From a bacterium (GTDB taxonomy: Bacteria > Bacteroidota > Bacteroidia > Bacteroidales > Muribaculaceae), in NCBI GenBank assembly GCA_004561555.1, contig SFVH01000025.1, positions 1 through 24,379 of the forward strand: 24,379 bases of DNA, written 5' to 3'. A model generated the notes under the pieces. It saw only the letters and a program-made list of their open reading frames with translations. It was not told the DNA's origin and did not search any database. Every line of letters starts with the position of its first letter. Position 1 is the stretch's first letter. The translations under genes were made by a program, and so were the position numbers. Of the stretch, positions 13,559 through 23,081 are shown piece by piece.

Positions 13559-14920
13559 TTAGAGAGAAGACAACGTCATCAAGAACCACTTTTGCGGGTC
13601 GTTCTTGCTCACAAATTTAACAGATGTGGGGACCACCGGATTAGGAATGGTCACAGTGTAGTCGCCTTCCAAAGCATCGGCAAATTCTTTAAAGCCGGGC
13701 ACTGATTTGGTGTAGCTCGTTGCATTTTTATCAGTTTCGCCTGTATATTTCAAAGAAGCGTCGCCCGATGCAGCGATGGTCAAATCGGTGTAGAAGTAAC
13801 CTTTAGTCGGCTTGTTAGAGCCCTTCTTAAGGATACCGATAACGCCATATTTTTTATTCTTCGAATCGTAGGCGTAACCATAAGAGATGGTACGCGACAC
13901 GGTAGCAGCGCCATCGATTGCGGCATTCATCAAAGCTGAGAGTGACGAACCAATATTTACAAAAGAGCCGTCATCGCTTTTCTCCGGGTTGATAACCCAA
14001 GCACCGCTCTGCATATTGAGCAACTCGTTGACCGAAGGCGGAAGCAGTTTCACATTGGCATCGTCAAGACATTGGAAGCAGCTATTGTCGTCGGCAATGG
14101 CAAAATTCTTTACGCTGAAAGTGTCATTTTCACCGGTGAATGCCGATGACAAAGCTATCGAGCCGTCAAGGTTAACGATAATACCGCGATAATAGGTGCG
14201 CGAATCGATATCCGCCTCGGTGGCATCAGCGGGCACAAACACCATCAGACCATTACCCATTTCGCTTACCGAATATTCTTCAGAGCCTGCCACCAAATGA
14301 TAGTCCGGAAGAAGGCTGTTGAAAAGACGTTTGGTGTTGGCGGCAATAGCATCAAAGTAAGATTCCCACGTGTCCACAGTGTGTTCCACATCGGCATCAT
14401 CTTTATAGGTGGCTCCTTTAGGGAAACGCACGAAACGGATGCTCAAGCCATACTTTTTACCGGAAAAAATGATGGTGTCTTGATTCTCACTCATACGCAT
14501 ATACTGAAACTCATAGTCGCCTTCGTGACCCATACCATCGCTTCCCGGGTCGGAAAAAGTGTGGAGGATAGAGTTGTAAGTATCAAACGTAAGCACCAAT
14601 GATTGGTCTTGTATCAGTTCATACACCGAGGATTCTTCTTTATACTTACCGCCGGTAGAAACTGAGTTTTTGCCTGCAAGAGTGACAGCACCATTGCTCT
14701 CAAATTGAGCAATCAAAGGATAGCCTTGCTCTACCTCACTGGCAAAATATTGCATCACCCAGCCGTCTTCACTGCTGCAAAGCACCTTGCTGACGTTTTC
14801 CGACAAGGCGTTAAGACGTTGAGCCGCCGACTCGGAGAAGATTTCATCATCCTCTTTAAAGCAGGAGTTTAAAGAGAAGAGAAATGATGCACATAATATA
14901 TAAGCAAATGTTTTCTTCAT
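13559..14920 (-). CDS. DUF4302 family lipoprotein
   Basis: The 453-residue product has a lipoprotein signal with lipobox LNSC (Cys20). It starts its mature part with FKEDDEIFSESAAQRLNALS, typical of DUF4302 proteins, which are found in Bacteroidetes after SusC/SusD and zinc-peptidase genes. Further family-like segments are LCSSEDGWVMQYFAS, YPLIAQFESNG, LTFDTYNSILHTFSDP and YEFQYMRMSENQDTIIFSG. The biochemical function is unknown; a surface ligand-binding partner of the SusCD transporter is the usual inference. It is the last gene of the operon, 41 bases after the metallopeptidase, and is followed by a terminator. Confidence 0.85.
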   Translation of the reverse strand: MKKTFAYILCASFLFSLNSCFKEDDEIFSESAAQRLNALSENVSKVLCSSEDGWVMQYFASEVEQGYPLIAQFESNGAVTLAGKNSVSTGGKYKEESSVYELIQDQSLVLTFDTYNSILHTFSDPGSDGMGHEGDYEFQYMRMSENQDTIIFSGKKYGLSIRFVRFPKGATYKDDADVEHTVDTWESYFDAIAANTKRLFNSLLPDYHLVAGSEEYSVSEMGNGLMVFVPADATEADIDSRTYYRGIIVNLDGSIALSSAFTGENDTFSVKNFAIADDNSCFQCLDDANVKLLPPSVNELLNMQSGAWVINPEKSDDGSFVNIGSSLSALMNAAIDGAATVSRTISYGYAYDSKNKKYGVIGILKKGSNKPTKGYFYTDLTIAASGDASLKYTGETDKNATSYTKSVPGFKEFADALEGDYTVTIPNPVVPTSVKFVSKNDPQKWFLMTLSSL

Positions 14921-14961
14921 AATTTGTCGTAATTTTTAATTATTTCTCTATCGGAGTAAGA

Positions 14962-15918
14962 TTATTTAGCGGCGGGCACCGGGATATCGTACACTTGAGC
15001 TCTAAGTTCAGCCATTTTCTGTTCAGTAAGCTCATTCTGACGCTTTTGCACTTCGGCACGAAGAGCATCCAAATCCATACCCCAAGAATCGCGGAACCAG
15101 TTGCGAGCAATGTCGAGCTTCGTGAGGATGTTTGCTTGAGCATCAAAAGCGGTTTCGGTAGAAGCCGCAGCGTTGGCAAGCACGGTGTTCCACTCCTTAT
15201 CGGTCATAGTGATATAGCGAGCGATAGTTTCGGCGAAGTCTTCGCGTGCCTCGCTACTGGCATAAGGAGTAACAAATCCGAGCATGTTTGCTGTCTTGTT
15301 GGAGCGGTCTTGCCAGTTAAGTGCGTCATAATAGCCCACCGATACCGAGTCAAACTCTTTAGGGTAAGTCTTGGTTTGGTGAAGCACGTGAGCAAACTCG
15401 TGGTGCATCGTCTCAAAATACCATTCGTTGAGGGTGGTGAAGTCGGTAGGATTAAGATAATTAACCTTGTAGAGGGTAATCATAATACCTCCTTCGGCAG
15501 TACCGAGCAATTCCGTACCGTTGGCAGCGTTGATAGCCGACGAACCGATAAGGTGGATGATGCGCGGACCATACTTGGCAAGAAACTCTTTATCTTCAAC
15601 CACTGATTGGTAAACGTCAAACCAAAGGTATTTACACAACACAGCCAAATCTACACTCTTCTGATATTCTGCGGGAGTAAGATTGTAGTTGCGGTTAGTC
15701 AACACGTCTTTCATCTTATAATAGAAAGCTACGTTGTAAGGCTCGCGGAAATTATTCTCCAAGAAATAGTCGAGTTGATAGGTCGGCGCAGCAGGGTTAA
15801 GCTCGTTTTCATCGACAAATATCGATTTGGCATCCGGCTCATCGCTACAAGCCGTCATGCCTGCGCTCAAAGCGCAGACAGCGGCAATAGCCATATATTT
15901 AAAAACTGATAATTTCAT
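14962..15918 (-). CDS. Putative zinc-binding metallopeptidase lipoprotein
   Basis: From ATG 15918 the product has 318 residues, with a lipoprotein signal peptide ending in GMTAC (Cys24). The zinc-peptidase motif HEFAHVLHQ (His173, Glu174, His177) lies mid-protein, with a probable downstream acidic ligand in SSEAREDFAETIARY (Glu226 or Glu230). Proteins of this type (Peptidase_Mx1-like) accompany SusC/SusD in Bacteroidetes. The frame is open to 15963, but that start would overlap the susD end and lose the signal peptide context, so 15918 is preferred. Its position in the operon suggests that the SusCD system handles a protein or peptide-bearing ligand; that is inference. Confidence 0.88.
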   Translation of the reverse strand: MKLSVFKYMAIAAVCALSAGMTACSDEPDAKSIFVDENELNPAAPTYQLDYFLENNFREPYNVAFYYKMKDVLTNRNYNLTPAEYQKSVDLAVLCKYLWFDVYQSVVEDKEFLAKYGPRIIHLIGSSAINAANGTELLGTAEGGIMITLYKVNYLNPTDFTTLNEWYFETMHHEFAHVLHQTKTYPKEFDSVSVGYYDALNWQDRSNKTANMLGFVTPYASSEAREDFAETIARYITMTDKEWNTVLANAAASTETAFDAQANILTKLDIARNWFRDSWGMDLDALRAEVQKRQNELTEQKMAELRAQVYDIPVPAAK

Positions 15919-15949
15919 AGTCTTTATCAAATCTAATGGTGTGATTAAA

Positions 15950-17620
15950 TTAGTCGACAACAAATCTTACTTGTGAAGATTCTGAAGAAAGAGCTGCAGC
16001 ACGAGGCGTAGGCTCAAGACCGGCTTCAAGCGATTCCGTTGGCACTTGGAAGGCTCTACGGAGGTCGAAAGTGGAGAGCGTACGGCTCTCGGTGCGACCG
16101 ATGCGGTGGGTGATTTCCAAGCCGTAACGCTTAATGTCAAACCAACGCATACCGGAGAATACGGTTTCGATGCGACGGAAGTGAAGCATACACCATAAGT
16201 ATGGCAACTTTTCGTCGGTCACGGTATAAGCGGGATTTACCGGGTTGCACACTTCGTCGATATGCAAATCGGGAGTCACATAAGGTATCGGGTCATGGCT
16301 ATCGGATTGCACGGTGCGCTGACGATAGTAAGAAGTGATGATATCTGCAGTCAACTCGTCGATATTGTTAGAAGTGTCGTGAGATTGTACCCATGTATTC
16401 AAGTCTTCGACAGCTCCCGGCAAGTTACCTTTAAAGATACGAGCTTCGGCACGCATCAATAACGCATCTTCGCCGGTAAACTCGGCACACATACGGTGAA
16501 GATAACCGATGCCGGCTACCTTGTCGGTATACTCGATGAACATATACATCCATGAAGGCCACAAACCATAGGCTTGCTTACCATTAACATAAAGGCGAGA
16601 AATCATCACCGGAAGATATTTTTCCCAAACCGGACCCGAACCGTAAAGAGTGGCTACCGAAGCCTCGCGGTTGTTGGCATAACGAGCTCCACCATTACAT
16701 ACATAGTAGAATATCATACCCATCTTCGGCACAAGCAAGAAGTTGTTGGCTGAAGATGAAGAATAGAATGTACTGGCATCAGCGCCAAGACTGGTGTAGT
16801 TTTGCTTCCAATAGTCAATGCGAGTTTTGCTGGAGGGGTCGGCGCCAAGAGCCTTAGAGGCATATTCCTCAACCTTGTCATAGTCGCGCTTATAAAGATA
16901 GAAGCGAGCGGCAAAGGCATTAGCTGCGGCAAGGTTGAAGTGGAAACGCAATTGAGTGTAATAGCCTTCGTTGACATACTTCAAACCTTCAACGAGGTCT
17001 TTCTCAATGTTTTCATACACTTGAGCCACGTTACCACGGTCGTAATCCACCTTCACTTGAGTTTCAGGCTCGGTGCAATAAGGGATACCCATATCGGTGG
17101 AGCTATTCACACCATATTGCATCGAGAAGAGATTGACGAGCAAGAAATGGTGATAAGCACGGATAAGGAGAGCCTCACCATATACGGCATCGAGCTTGGC
17201 TTGGTCTTCATCGCTCGGATAGTTGGCACGCACCTCATCAATTTTGTCGAGCACGTGGTTGGCTACGGCAATAGCATGATAGTAGCCCGACCAAACATAA
17301 GTAGGCGAATCTTGCTGGTTATCAAGATTAGCATCTTCCCATGCATAATATTGGTCGAGAATAGGAGTGTACGACTGCAAGTTGGGATAGCTTTGTCCCT
17401 TCTCGTCAGGAGTGTGGTTGTCGACCACGTTGTCAGAGCTGATTTCGCACATCGAAGCATAGTCGGCATCTGAATAACCATCGACAAGCATCAATTGAAG
17501 TTGCTTGGGAGTCGACGGGTCGATACGGTTGTCGGGCATCTTGTCGAGGAAGTCGTTGCAAGAGCAGAGCGAAAGCAACCCTACCACACCTAAATATATG
17601 TATTTATTTGTCTTCTTCAT
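15950..17620 (-). CDS. SusD/RagB family outer-membrane nutrient-binding lipoprotein
   Basis: The 556-residue product has a lipoprotein signal (LSLCSC, lipid anchor at Cys21 most likely), then NDFLDKMPDNRIDPSTPKQL, the standard SusD start. TPR-like helical segments follow, with conserved stretches such as YGEALLIRAYHHFLLVNLFS and FNLAAANAFAARFYLYKRDY, and later ALLMRAEARIFKGNLPGAVE. The C-terminal RRIETVFSGMRWFDIKRYGL motif is characteristic. SusD proteins sit on the cell surface as a lid over the SusC channel and bind the ligand. The gene starts 21 bases after susC. No glycoside hydrolase is nearby. Confidence 0.95.
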   Translation of the reverse strand: MKKTNKYIYLGVVGLLSLCSCNDFLDKMPDNRIDPSTPKQLQLMLVDGYSDADYASMCEISSDNVVDNHTPDEKGQSYPNLQSYTPILDQYYAWEDANLDNQQDSPTYVWSGYYHAIAVANHVLDKIDEVRANYPSDEDQAKLDAVYGEALLIRAYHHFLLVNLFSMQYGVNSSTDMGIPYCTEPETQVKVDYDRGNVAQVYENIEKDLVEGLKYVNEGYYTQLRFHFNLAAANAFAARFYLYKRDYDKVEEYASKALGADPSSKTRIDYWKQNYTSLGADASTFYSSSSANNFLLVPKMGMIFYYVCNGGARYANNREASVATLYGSGPVWEKYLPVMISRLYVNGKQAYGLWPSWMYMFIEYTDKVAGIGYLHRMCAEFTGEDALLMRAEARIFKGNLPGAVEDLNTWVQSHDTSNNIDELTADIITSYYRQRTVQSDSHDPIPYVTPDLHIDEVCNPVNPAYTVTDEKLPYLWCMLHFRRIETVFSGMRWFDIKRYGLEITHRIGRTESRTLSTFDLRRAFQVPTESLEAGLEPTPRAAALSSESSQVRFVVD

Positions 17621-17641
17621 TTTTTCTGCTTATTAAATTTA

Positions 17642-20600
17642 TTACAAACTAAATCTAAGTGTGAACGTGAATTGCTTCGGTGTCGGGGTAGCCACACCAC
17701 CGGTATTGAAGAATTCAGGGTCTTGACCATTCAACTTCTTGTCGGCATAAAGCAAGCAAAGGTTGGTGGCTTGCAATTTCACGCTTGCAGAAGAGAAGCG
17801 AATTTTATCCAAGAAAGCTTTCGGAAGGTCGTAGGTGAGCGAAACCTCTTTCAAGCGAATGAAGCCGCCATCAGCCACACGAACAGTAGAATAGTTGTAG
17901 GCGTTGTAAGCACGATTCAAATAAGAGATTTGCGAACGCTGACGTGCGCTGGCGATAGTCGGGATATCGGTGTACTTCTCATCTCCCGGCACAACCCAAC
18001 GGTTCTTAAATTCCTTCGGCAATGCTTGCGAATCGCTGTAGGTGCTTGAGAATATCGGGTCAAGACGGAGTTTGTTTCCGAAAGAATAAGTGATAAACAA
18101 GTTGAGACGGAAACCCTTCCAATTCAAAGTGTTACCGAAACCACCGGTGATTGTCGGGTCGGTAGGTCCTTCATATACAAGGTGAGAAGCATCGAAGCTT
18201 TGGAAGTCGATGTCATTCACCGTACGCACACCGGATTCGTTAATCACTGTGGGCAAACCCTCTTGGGTAAGTCCGTCAAATTGATAAGAGAAGAGGGCAC
18301 GCACCGGGTAACCTTCAAGAGCATAACCGGCACCTTGCACCAAGTAGATGTTACGAGTGAGCGACTCAAGCTCTGTGATTTCGGTGCGAGTCTTGGAGAA
18401 TGTCAAGTCGGTGGTCCAAGAGAAATCCTTTGTATCGATGTTTTTGGTAGAGATTGTCACCTCCGCACCGTTAGACTTCATTGATGCTACATTGGCATAT
18501 TTTGCTGATTCACCACCCACACCGGCTGTGTAAGCCAAACCGATAAGGTCGTAGTTGTTACGCCAATAGATATCGGCACTTGCATTGATGCGGTTGTTGA
18601 GGAAACCGAAGTCGAAACCGAAGTTAAACTCATGCTTCTTCTCATAGGTCAACTCGGAGTTGCCGAGAGTGGTGAGCTGAAGTGCGATTTCTTGGTCGGT
18701 AGCATTAGGACGCCACGCAGTAGCCGACTCATAGATAGGAGTGGCATTGGAAATCGAAGCAGGTCCGCTATCAGCAGTAAGAGAATAGCTTACGCGAGCG
18801 GTGGCGTGAGAGAGAATCTTCGGGTCAACATTGTTTCTGAAGAAATCTTCCTCATGAGCATTCCAAGCGCCGGATATGTTCCATGTGGGCAACCAGCGAG
18901 AGCTACGAGCCTTACCAAGCTTGTTGGTACCTTCATAACGTATTGTACCATTGATAACGTAACGTCCGCGGTAAGAATATGTGGCATTGGCAAACGAAGC
19001 GAAGCTGCGACGCCATGATGGAATGATGCCGTAGTAGGTGTGACCCTCCTCGATTTGTTGCTTAAACATATTGTAGTCGAGTGATGGGATGCCACCGTTA
19101 TCGTATACGAATCCCCAGCCTTCCCACGCAATCTGGCGGCGTTCGGTAGAGCTTACCTCAAGACCTGCCATAATGTTGAAAATATGGGTATTATCCCACG
19201 TTTTGTTGTAGGTTGCAGTGCCACGGAAGTCGTATTGCGACACCGAATAACTATTGTTGTAATAGATACCGCCTTCCTTCATCACTGTCTGTGGCAACGC
19301 ATTGGGGTCGTCAGGGTCGGTGTAAAGGTAAGGGTTGGAGTCGCGAATAAGCGCATCTTCCGGGTCGATACCTGCACGATAAGCATTCGCTTGGTTAGAA
19401 TTGTCTTTCACAAAGTGCTCGGTGACCGACTCTTGATGGCGATAAGCACCGAGAGCATTGATTTCCAATCCTTTAAACGGCTTCCAGTTTAATTCGGCTT
19501 GGAATTTGAGGTCGGTAACACCAATGTCAATATAGTTGTTGTCCAACTCATTGAAGATGTTAAAGCCACAGTAGTTGCGACGATAAGTGGCATATGGGTC
19601 AAGAGCGCGAGAGGCATTGATAGCATAGCTATAAGGGTTGATGTCGAAGTCGCGCTTCACCTCACCGCTAACCACGTCCACGTTGGAGCTAAGAGTACCG
19701 GGAGCACGTTGGCTACGATAAGAGTCGCTGGTGAGAATGCTCACACGCACTGTCGGAGAAATCTGATAAGCGGCATTAGCATTGAAAGTGTAACGACGCA
19801 CCTTGCTTTGTATCGTCCATCCCGGGTCGTTCATAATAGAGAGCGAAGTATAGAAGTTGCCCTTATCAGTACCACCGGAAATACTTACTGAGTGGTTTTG
19901 AAGCACTGCGTTGCTAAACAACAAGTCAAACCAGTCGGTGTTGCGAAATTCTTGTTCGCGAAGATATTCGTTGCGAGCATTGGGGGTGTTTGCAATACCA
20001 TAACCACCGTTTTTGTATGAATCAATCAACTCATACATTTTACCGTAAGTACCGTAAGTGGCTGATTGAGAAAGCGCTGTAAACGACAACAGACCTTTGC
20101 TCTCCATTTCCTTATAGATACCCATTTGGTCTTGTGAGTTGCTGATATTAAATTCGCTATAGTGAGGTTTCAAACGAGTGGTAAGTTCGCCGGTATAGCT
20201 GATGCGAGTTGTGCCGCTCTTACCTTTCTTAGTGGTTACGACAATCACACCTGCCATAGCGCGTGCACCATAGATTGACGTTGCAGAACCGTCCTTAAGG
20301 ATTTGGAAATTCTCGATGTCGTCAGAGTTAAGACCGGCAATCGCTGAAGAAATAAGGGTTACGGCATCACCGGAAGTAAGGTCATCACTCGACACTTCAA
20401 CCGCATCTTCCATAACCACACCGTCAACAACCCACAAAGGCTTTGACGCGCCATAAATTGATGTAGCACCACGCACACGAATTTTCGGAGCAGTACCGAA
20501 AGTACCGGATACGTTTTGTACTGACACACCTGCCGAACGACCTTCCAAAGAGCGAGAGATGTCGGCAACACCATCAAGGCGAGCCTTATCTGCATCGATT

Positions 20601-20971
20601 GAGGTAGTAGCACCGGTGAATAATCGCTTGTCGACCTTCGACATACCGGTCACAACAACGTCTTGAAGCATCTTGCCATGTGTTGAAAGTACAATTTTCA
20701 TTGGCGAGGTAGATACTTTTAGTTCTTTCGACTCCATTCCCACGGAGGAAACAACAATTTTTGAATCTGCCGATGTTACCGTCATAACAAAGTTACCGTC
20801 AAAGTCGGTTGCAGTACCGTTGGACGGATGTCCTTTTTCAATGACCGAAGCACCAATAATGGGCTCGTTTGTCTCGGCTTCAAGCACAACGCCGCTAATC
20901 TTCACATCGGCATATGCCGACATGCCTATCAACAACATTGTTGCCAAAATGACAAATTTTCTTAGTCTCAT
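17642..20971 (-). CDS. SusC/RagA family TonB-linked outer-membrane transporter
   Basis: The 1109-residue product has a signal peptide (about 1-21), a carboxypeptidase-regulatory-like domain (about 24-95, ISGVVLEAETNEPIIGASVI and GTATDFDGNFVMTV), a plug (about 110-250, with IRVRGATSIYGASKPLWVVD and ILKDGSATSIYGARAMAGVI) and a 22-stranded barrel ending in FTLRFSL. It imports a large ligand across the outer membrane, driven by TonB. There is no N-terminal STN domain, so anti-sigma signalling by this protein is unlikely. It heads an operon with susD, a metallopeptidase and a DUF4302 lipoprotein. The start MRLRKFVILATMLLIGMSAY gives a normal signal peptide. Confidence 0.96.
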   Translation of the reverse strand: MRLRKFVILATMLLIGMSAYADVKISGVVLEAETNEPIIGASVIEKGHPSNGTATDFDGNFVMTVTSADSKIVVSSVGMESKELKVSTSPMKIVLSTHGKMLQDVVVTGMSKVDKRLFTGATTSIDADKARLDGVADISRSLEGRSAGVSVQNVSGTFGTAPKIRVRGATSIYGASKPLWVVDGVVMEDAVEVSSDDLTSGDAVTLISSAIAGLNSDDIENFQILKDGSATSIYGARAMAGVIVVTTKKGKSGTTRISYTGELTTRLKPHYSEFNISNSQDQMGIYKEMESKGLLSFTALSQSATYGTYGKMYELIDSYKNGGYGIANTPNARNEYLREQEFRNTDWFDLLFSNAVLQNHSVSISGGTDKGNFYTSLSIMNDPGWTIQSKVRRYTFNANAAYQISPTVRVSILTSDSYRSQRAPGTLSSNVDVVSGEVKRDFDINPYSYAINASRALDPYATYRRNYCGFNIFNELDNNYIDIGVTDLKFQAELNWKPFKGLEINALGAYRHQESVTEHFVKDNSNQANAYRAGIDPEDALIRDSNPYLYTDPDDPNALPQTVMKEGGIYYNNSYSVSQYDFRGTATYNKTWDNTHIFNIMAGLEVSSTERRQIAWEGWGFVYDNGGIPSLDYNMFKQQIEEGHTYYGIIPSWRRSFASFANATYSYRGRYVINGTIRYEGTNKLGKARSSRWLPTWNISGAWNAHEEDFFRNNVDPKILSHATARVSYSLTADSGPASISNATPIYESATAWRPNATDQEIALQLTTLGNSELTYEKKHEFNFGFDFGFLNNRINASADIYWRNNYDLIGLAYTAGVGGESAKYANVASMKSNGAEVTISTKNIDTKDFSWTTDLTFSKTRTEITELESLTRNIYLVQGAGYALEGYPVRALFSYQFDGLTQEGLPTVINESGVRTVNDIDFQSFDASHLVYEGPTDPTITGGFGNTLNWKGFRLNLFITYSFGNKLRLDPIFSSTYSDSQALPKEFKNRWVVPGDEKYTDIPTIASARQRSQISYLNRAYNAYNYSTVRVADGGFIRLKEVSLTYDLPKAFLDKIRFSSASVKLQATNLCLLYADKKLNGQDPEFFNTGGVATPTPKQFTFTLRFSL

Positions 20972-21539
20972 AAATTTTTAACAATTATATAAAACACACA
21001 ATAAACTTTCTTTCTTATAACAATGTGGACAACTTACAAATTATAAGCAACCGCATCTAACTCTTTTGTTAAAATACCTCCGAAAATTAAGATTAGCGAG
21101 CATAAATACATATAAAACCTGCACCGGCTCTAATAACCGGTTTGTCTAACAAATATCATTTTTGCTGTTAAATCAGCCTTTCGGTAACACTTTGCTAAGT
21201 TACAACCTTTTTTTCACTCATACAAGTAAACGAATACAATTTTTATCTATAAAATGTGTACTAATTCTCTTATTTCGTTAAAGTGCTCCACCCCACATCA
21301 CTACCTTATAACCCTCCTGTAAATCAGACATATAGAAAGAATTAACGCAATTTAACTCGACACATATAAATAATTATTTTCGCCGAAATGGCAGAAAAAA
21401 AGAAATCAATGACCACAATCAAACTAAGAATCAACCATTTTTTGTCGTCATTTTTGTAACTATTTTCAAGCAAACAATAAGTTTTCAGCGAAAATCTTTC
21501 GAGTTATGGAAGTTGAAGTAAGATGCTTAATCCTAATAA

Positions 21540-21564
21540 TGATATGTTAAAATTTAACATATCA
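21540..21564. repeat. Perfect 25-bp palindrome (12+1+12)
   Basis: TGATATGTTAAA (21540-21551), one A, and its exact reverse complement (21553-21564) form a near-uninterrupted dyad. It lies just downstream of the candidate -7 box at 21595-21602 when read toward susC. Such a site fits a dimeric repressor operator or an RNA hairpin. Confidence 0.8.
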
Positions 21565-21594
21565 CTAACGGATTTTTCACAATTAATAGATTTT

Positions 21595-21602
21595 CAAATA
21601 TA
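21595..21602 (-). promoter_or_regulatory. Candidate -7 box upstream of the susC operon
   Basis: TATATTTG on the minus strand is the only TAnnTTTG match I found between susC and tyrS facing susC. The nearest TTG on that strand is 23 bases upstream (21626-21628), longer than the usual spacing, and the implied leader would exceed 600 bases. Treat as tentative. Confidence 0.35.
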
Positions 21603-21693
21603 TCTAATTGAAAATTAACGCATTACAATCACGACACGACAAGTATCAAATTATCACATCAACATTCATAAGGAGCTATAATAAATAATAGCA

Positions 21694-21725
21694 ATGCCCA
21701 TCCTGCAGAATAGCAAAATGGGCAT
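21694..21725 (-). terminator. Possible terminator after tyrS
   Basis: ATGCCCAT (21694-21701) pairs with ATGGGCAT (21718-21725), an eight-base stem with a 16-base loop, 27 bases after the tyrS stop at 21753. The following minus-strand tract is only moderately T-rich. Confidence 0.6.
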
Positions 21726-21752
21726 CGTCAAGCAATGATATTTAGCAAAATG

Positions 21753-23045
21753 TTATTTTGCTACAATAAGGAAATAGTTCTTCTTTCCGCGTTGCACAAG
21801 CAGATATTTATCATTAAGGAGATCTGTTGACGTGATTTCCTTATCAAAAGCGGCAAGTTTTTCTTTATTCATCGACACGCCTCCACCTTGAGTGAGCTTA
21901 CGCATCTCCCCTTTTGAAGAGAAAATCTTGGTATGCTCTGCAAAAAGGTCAACAGCCTTCACTCCTTGAGACAAAATGTCGCGACTCACCTCAAACTGCG
22001 GAACGCCTTCAAACACCGAGAGGAATGTGTCTTCATCCAGACGATGCAATGCCTCGGCTGTGGCATTCCCAAAAAGGATGTTAGAGGCATCTACCGCTGC
22101 TTGATAATCGGCTTCGGAGTGCACCATAATGGTGATTTCTTTGGCAAGGCGTTTTTGGAGCAGACGCAAGTGGGGAGCGGAGGAGTGCTCGGCAACAAGA
22201 GCTTCAATCTCTTCCTTGCCAAGGAATGTGAAGATTTTTATGTAACGCTGTGCATCTTCATCGCTCACATTGAGCCAAAATTGATAGAATTTATATGGAG
22301 AGGTATAGCGTGGATCGAGCCATACGTTGCCCGACTCCGTTTTGCCAAATTTGCCGCCATCAGCCTTAGTAATAAGGGGACAAGTGAGGGCAAATGCATC
22401 TCCGCCATTCTTACGACGGATAAGTTCGGTACCGGTAGTTATATTACCCCACTGGTCACTTCCTCCCATCTGAAGTTTACAGTTTTTGGTTTCATAGAGA
22501 TGTAGAAAGTCATAACCCTGGAGCAGTTGATAAGTAAACTCGGTAAACGACAATCCATCGCGGGCTTCACCGTTTAGACGGCGCTTAACAGAATCTTTCG
22601 CCATCATATAGTTGACGGTGATATGCTTGCCGATTTCGCGAGCGAAGTCAAGAAATGAAAATTCTTTCATCCAATCATAGTTATTTACCAACTCGGCGGC
22701 ATTTGGAGCATCACTGTCGAAATCAAGAAATTTCGACAATTGCTTTTTGATGCACTCTTGATTATGACGCAACACTTCCTCTGTAAGCAAATTGCGCTCG
22801 GCAGATTTACCCGAAGGGTCGCCTATCATACCGGTAGCACCACCAATAAGAGCCAACGGCTTATGACCGCAACGTTGGAAGTGGCGGAGTATCATCACAC
22901 TCACAAGATGACCAATATGCAAAGAGTCGGCTGTAGGGTCGATGCCTACATAAGCCGTCGTCATTTCTTTCTCAAGTTGTTCTTCCGTACCCGGCATCAT
23001 GTCGTGAATCATGCCGCGCCATTTTAATTCTTCAACGAAATTCAT
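21753..23045 (-). CDS. tyrS: Tyrosyl-tRNA synthetase
   Basis: TyrS charges tRNA-Tyr with tyrosine using ATP. The 430-residue protein is full length for the bacterial type. It has the class-I signature PTADSLHIGHLVSVMILRHF (HIGH motif), GGATGMIGDPSGKSAERNLL, the tyrosine/tRNA site stretch QLLQGYDFLHLYETKNCKLQ followed by MGGSDQWGNITTGTELIRRK, and the KMSKS-like loop as KFGKTES. A C-terminal S4-like RNA-binding domain (about 360-430, TKIFSSKGEMRKLTQGGGVS) ends in LVQRGKKNYFLIVAK. The gene starts 36 bases after the stop of the small lipoprotein gene, in the same direction, with no clear promoter between. Confidence 0.96.
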   Translation of the reverse strand: MNFVEELKWRGMIHDMMPGTEEQLEKEMTTAYVGIDPTADSLHIGHLVSVMILRHFQRCGHKPLALIGGATGMIGDPSGKSAERNLLTEEVLRHNQECIKKQLSKFLDFDSDAPNAAELVNNYDWMKEFSFLDFAREIGKHITVNYMMAKDSVKRRLNGEARDGLSFTEFTYQLLQGYDFLHLYETKNCKLQMGGSDQWGNITTGTELIRRKNGGDAFALTCPLITKADGGKFGKTESGNVWLDPRYTSPYKFYQFWLNVSDEDAQRYIKIFTFLGKEEIEALVAEHSSAPHLRLLQKRLAKEITIMVHSEADYQAAVDASNILFGNATAEALHRLDEDTFLSVFEGVPQFEVSRDILSQGVKAVDLFAEHTKIFSSKGEMRKLTQGGGVSMNKEKLAAFDKEITSTDLLNDKYLLVQRGKKNYFLIVAK

Positions 23046-23081
23046 CGCAATTATCTATATTTTTAAGTTTTACTATTTATT

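Larger units (their letters stand above)
20972..21752. other. 780-bp gene-free stretch between tyrS and susC
   Basis: No convincing gene is seen in either strand. The stretch is AT-rich. It contains the tyrS terminator-like hairpin, a perfect 25-bp palindrome, one TAnnTTTG match on the minus strand and small hairpins (for example ACCGG/CCGGT near 21123-21140, and GTAAC/GTTAC near 21184-21204 followed by a T run near 21209-21215 on the plus strand). It would serve as the long regulatory leader of the susC operon; a small RNA cannot be excluded. Confidence 0.5.

Noticed and set aside
14995..15606. Plus-strand frame of 203 codons within the metallopeptidase gene
   Set aside because: It lies opposite the HExxH peptidase and has no motif or start context of its own.
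15919..15963. Longer metallopeptidase start overlapping susD
   Set aside because: It adds a non-signal extension before a good lipoprotein signal peptide at 15918.
16802..17473. Plus-strand frame of 223 codons within susD
   Set aside because: It is a shadow frame opposite a clear SusD; its hydrophobic, Val/Ile-rich translation mirrors susD codon use.
21506..21550. Possible 14-codon peptide MEVEVRCLILIMIC in the gene-free stretch
   Set aside because: No promoter, ribosome site or amino-acid bias; it runs into the palindrome by chance.
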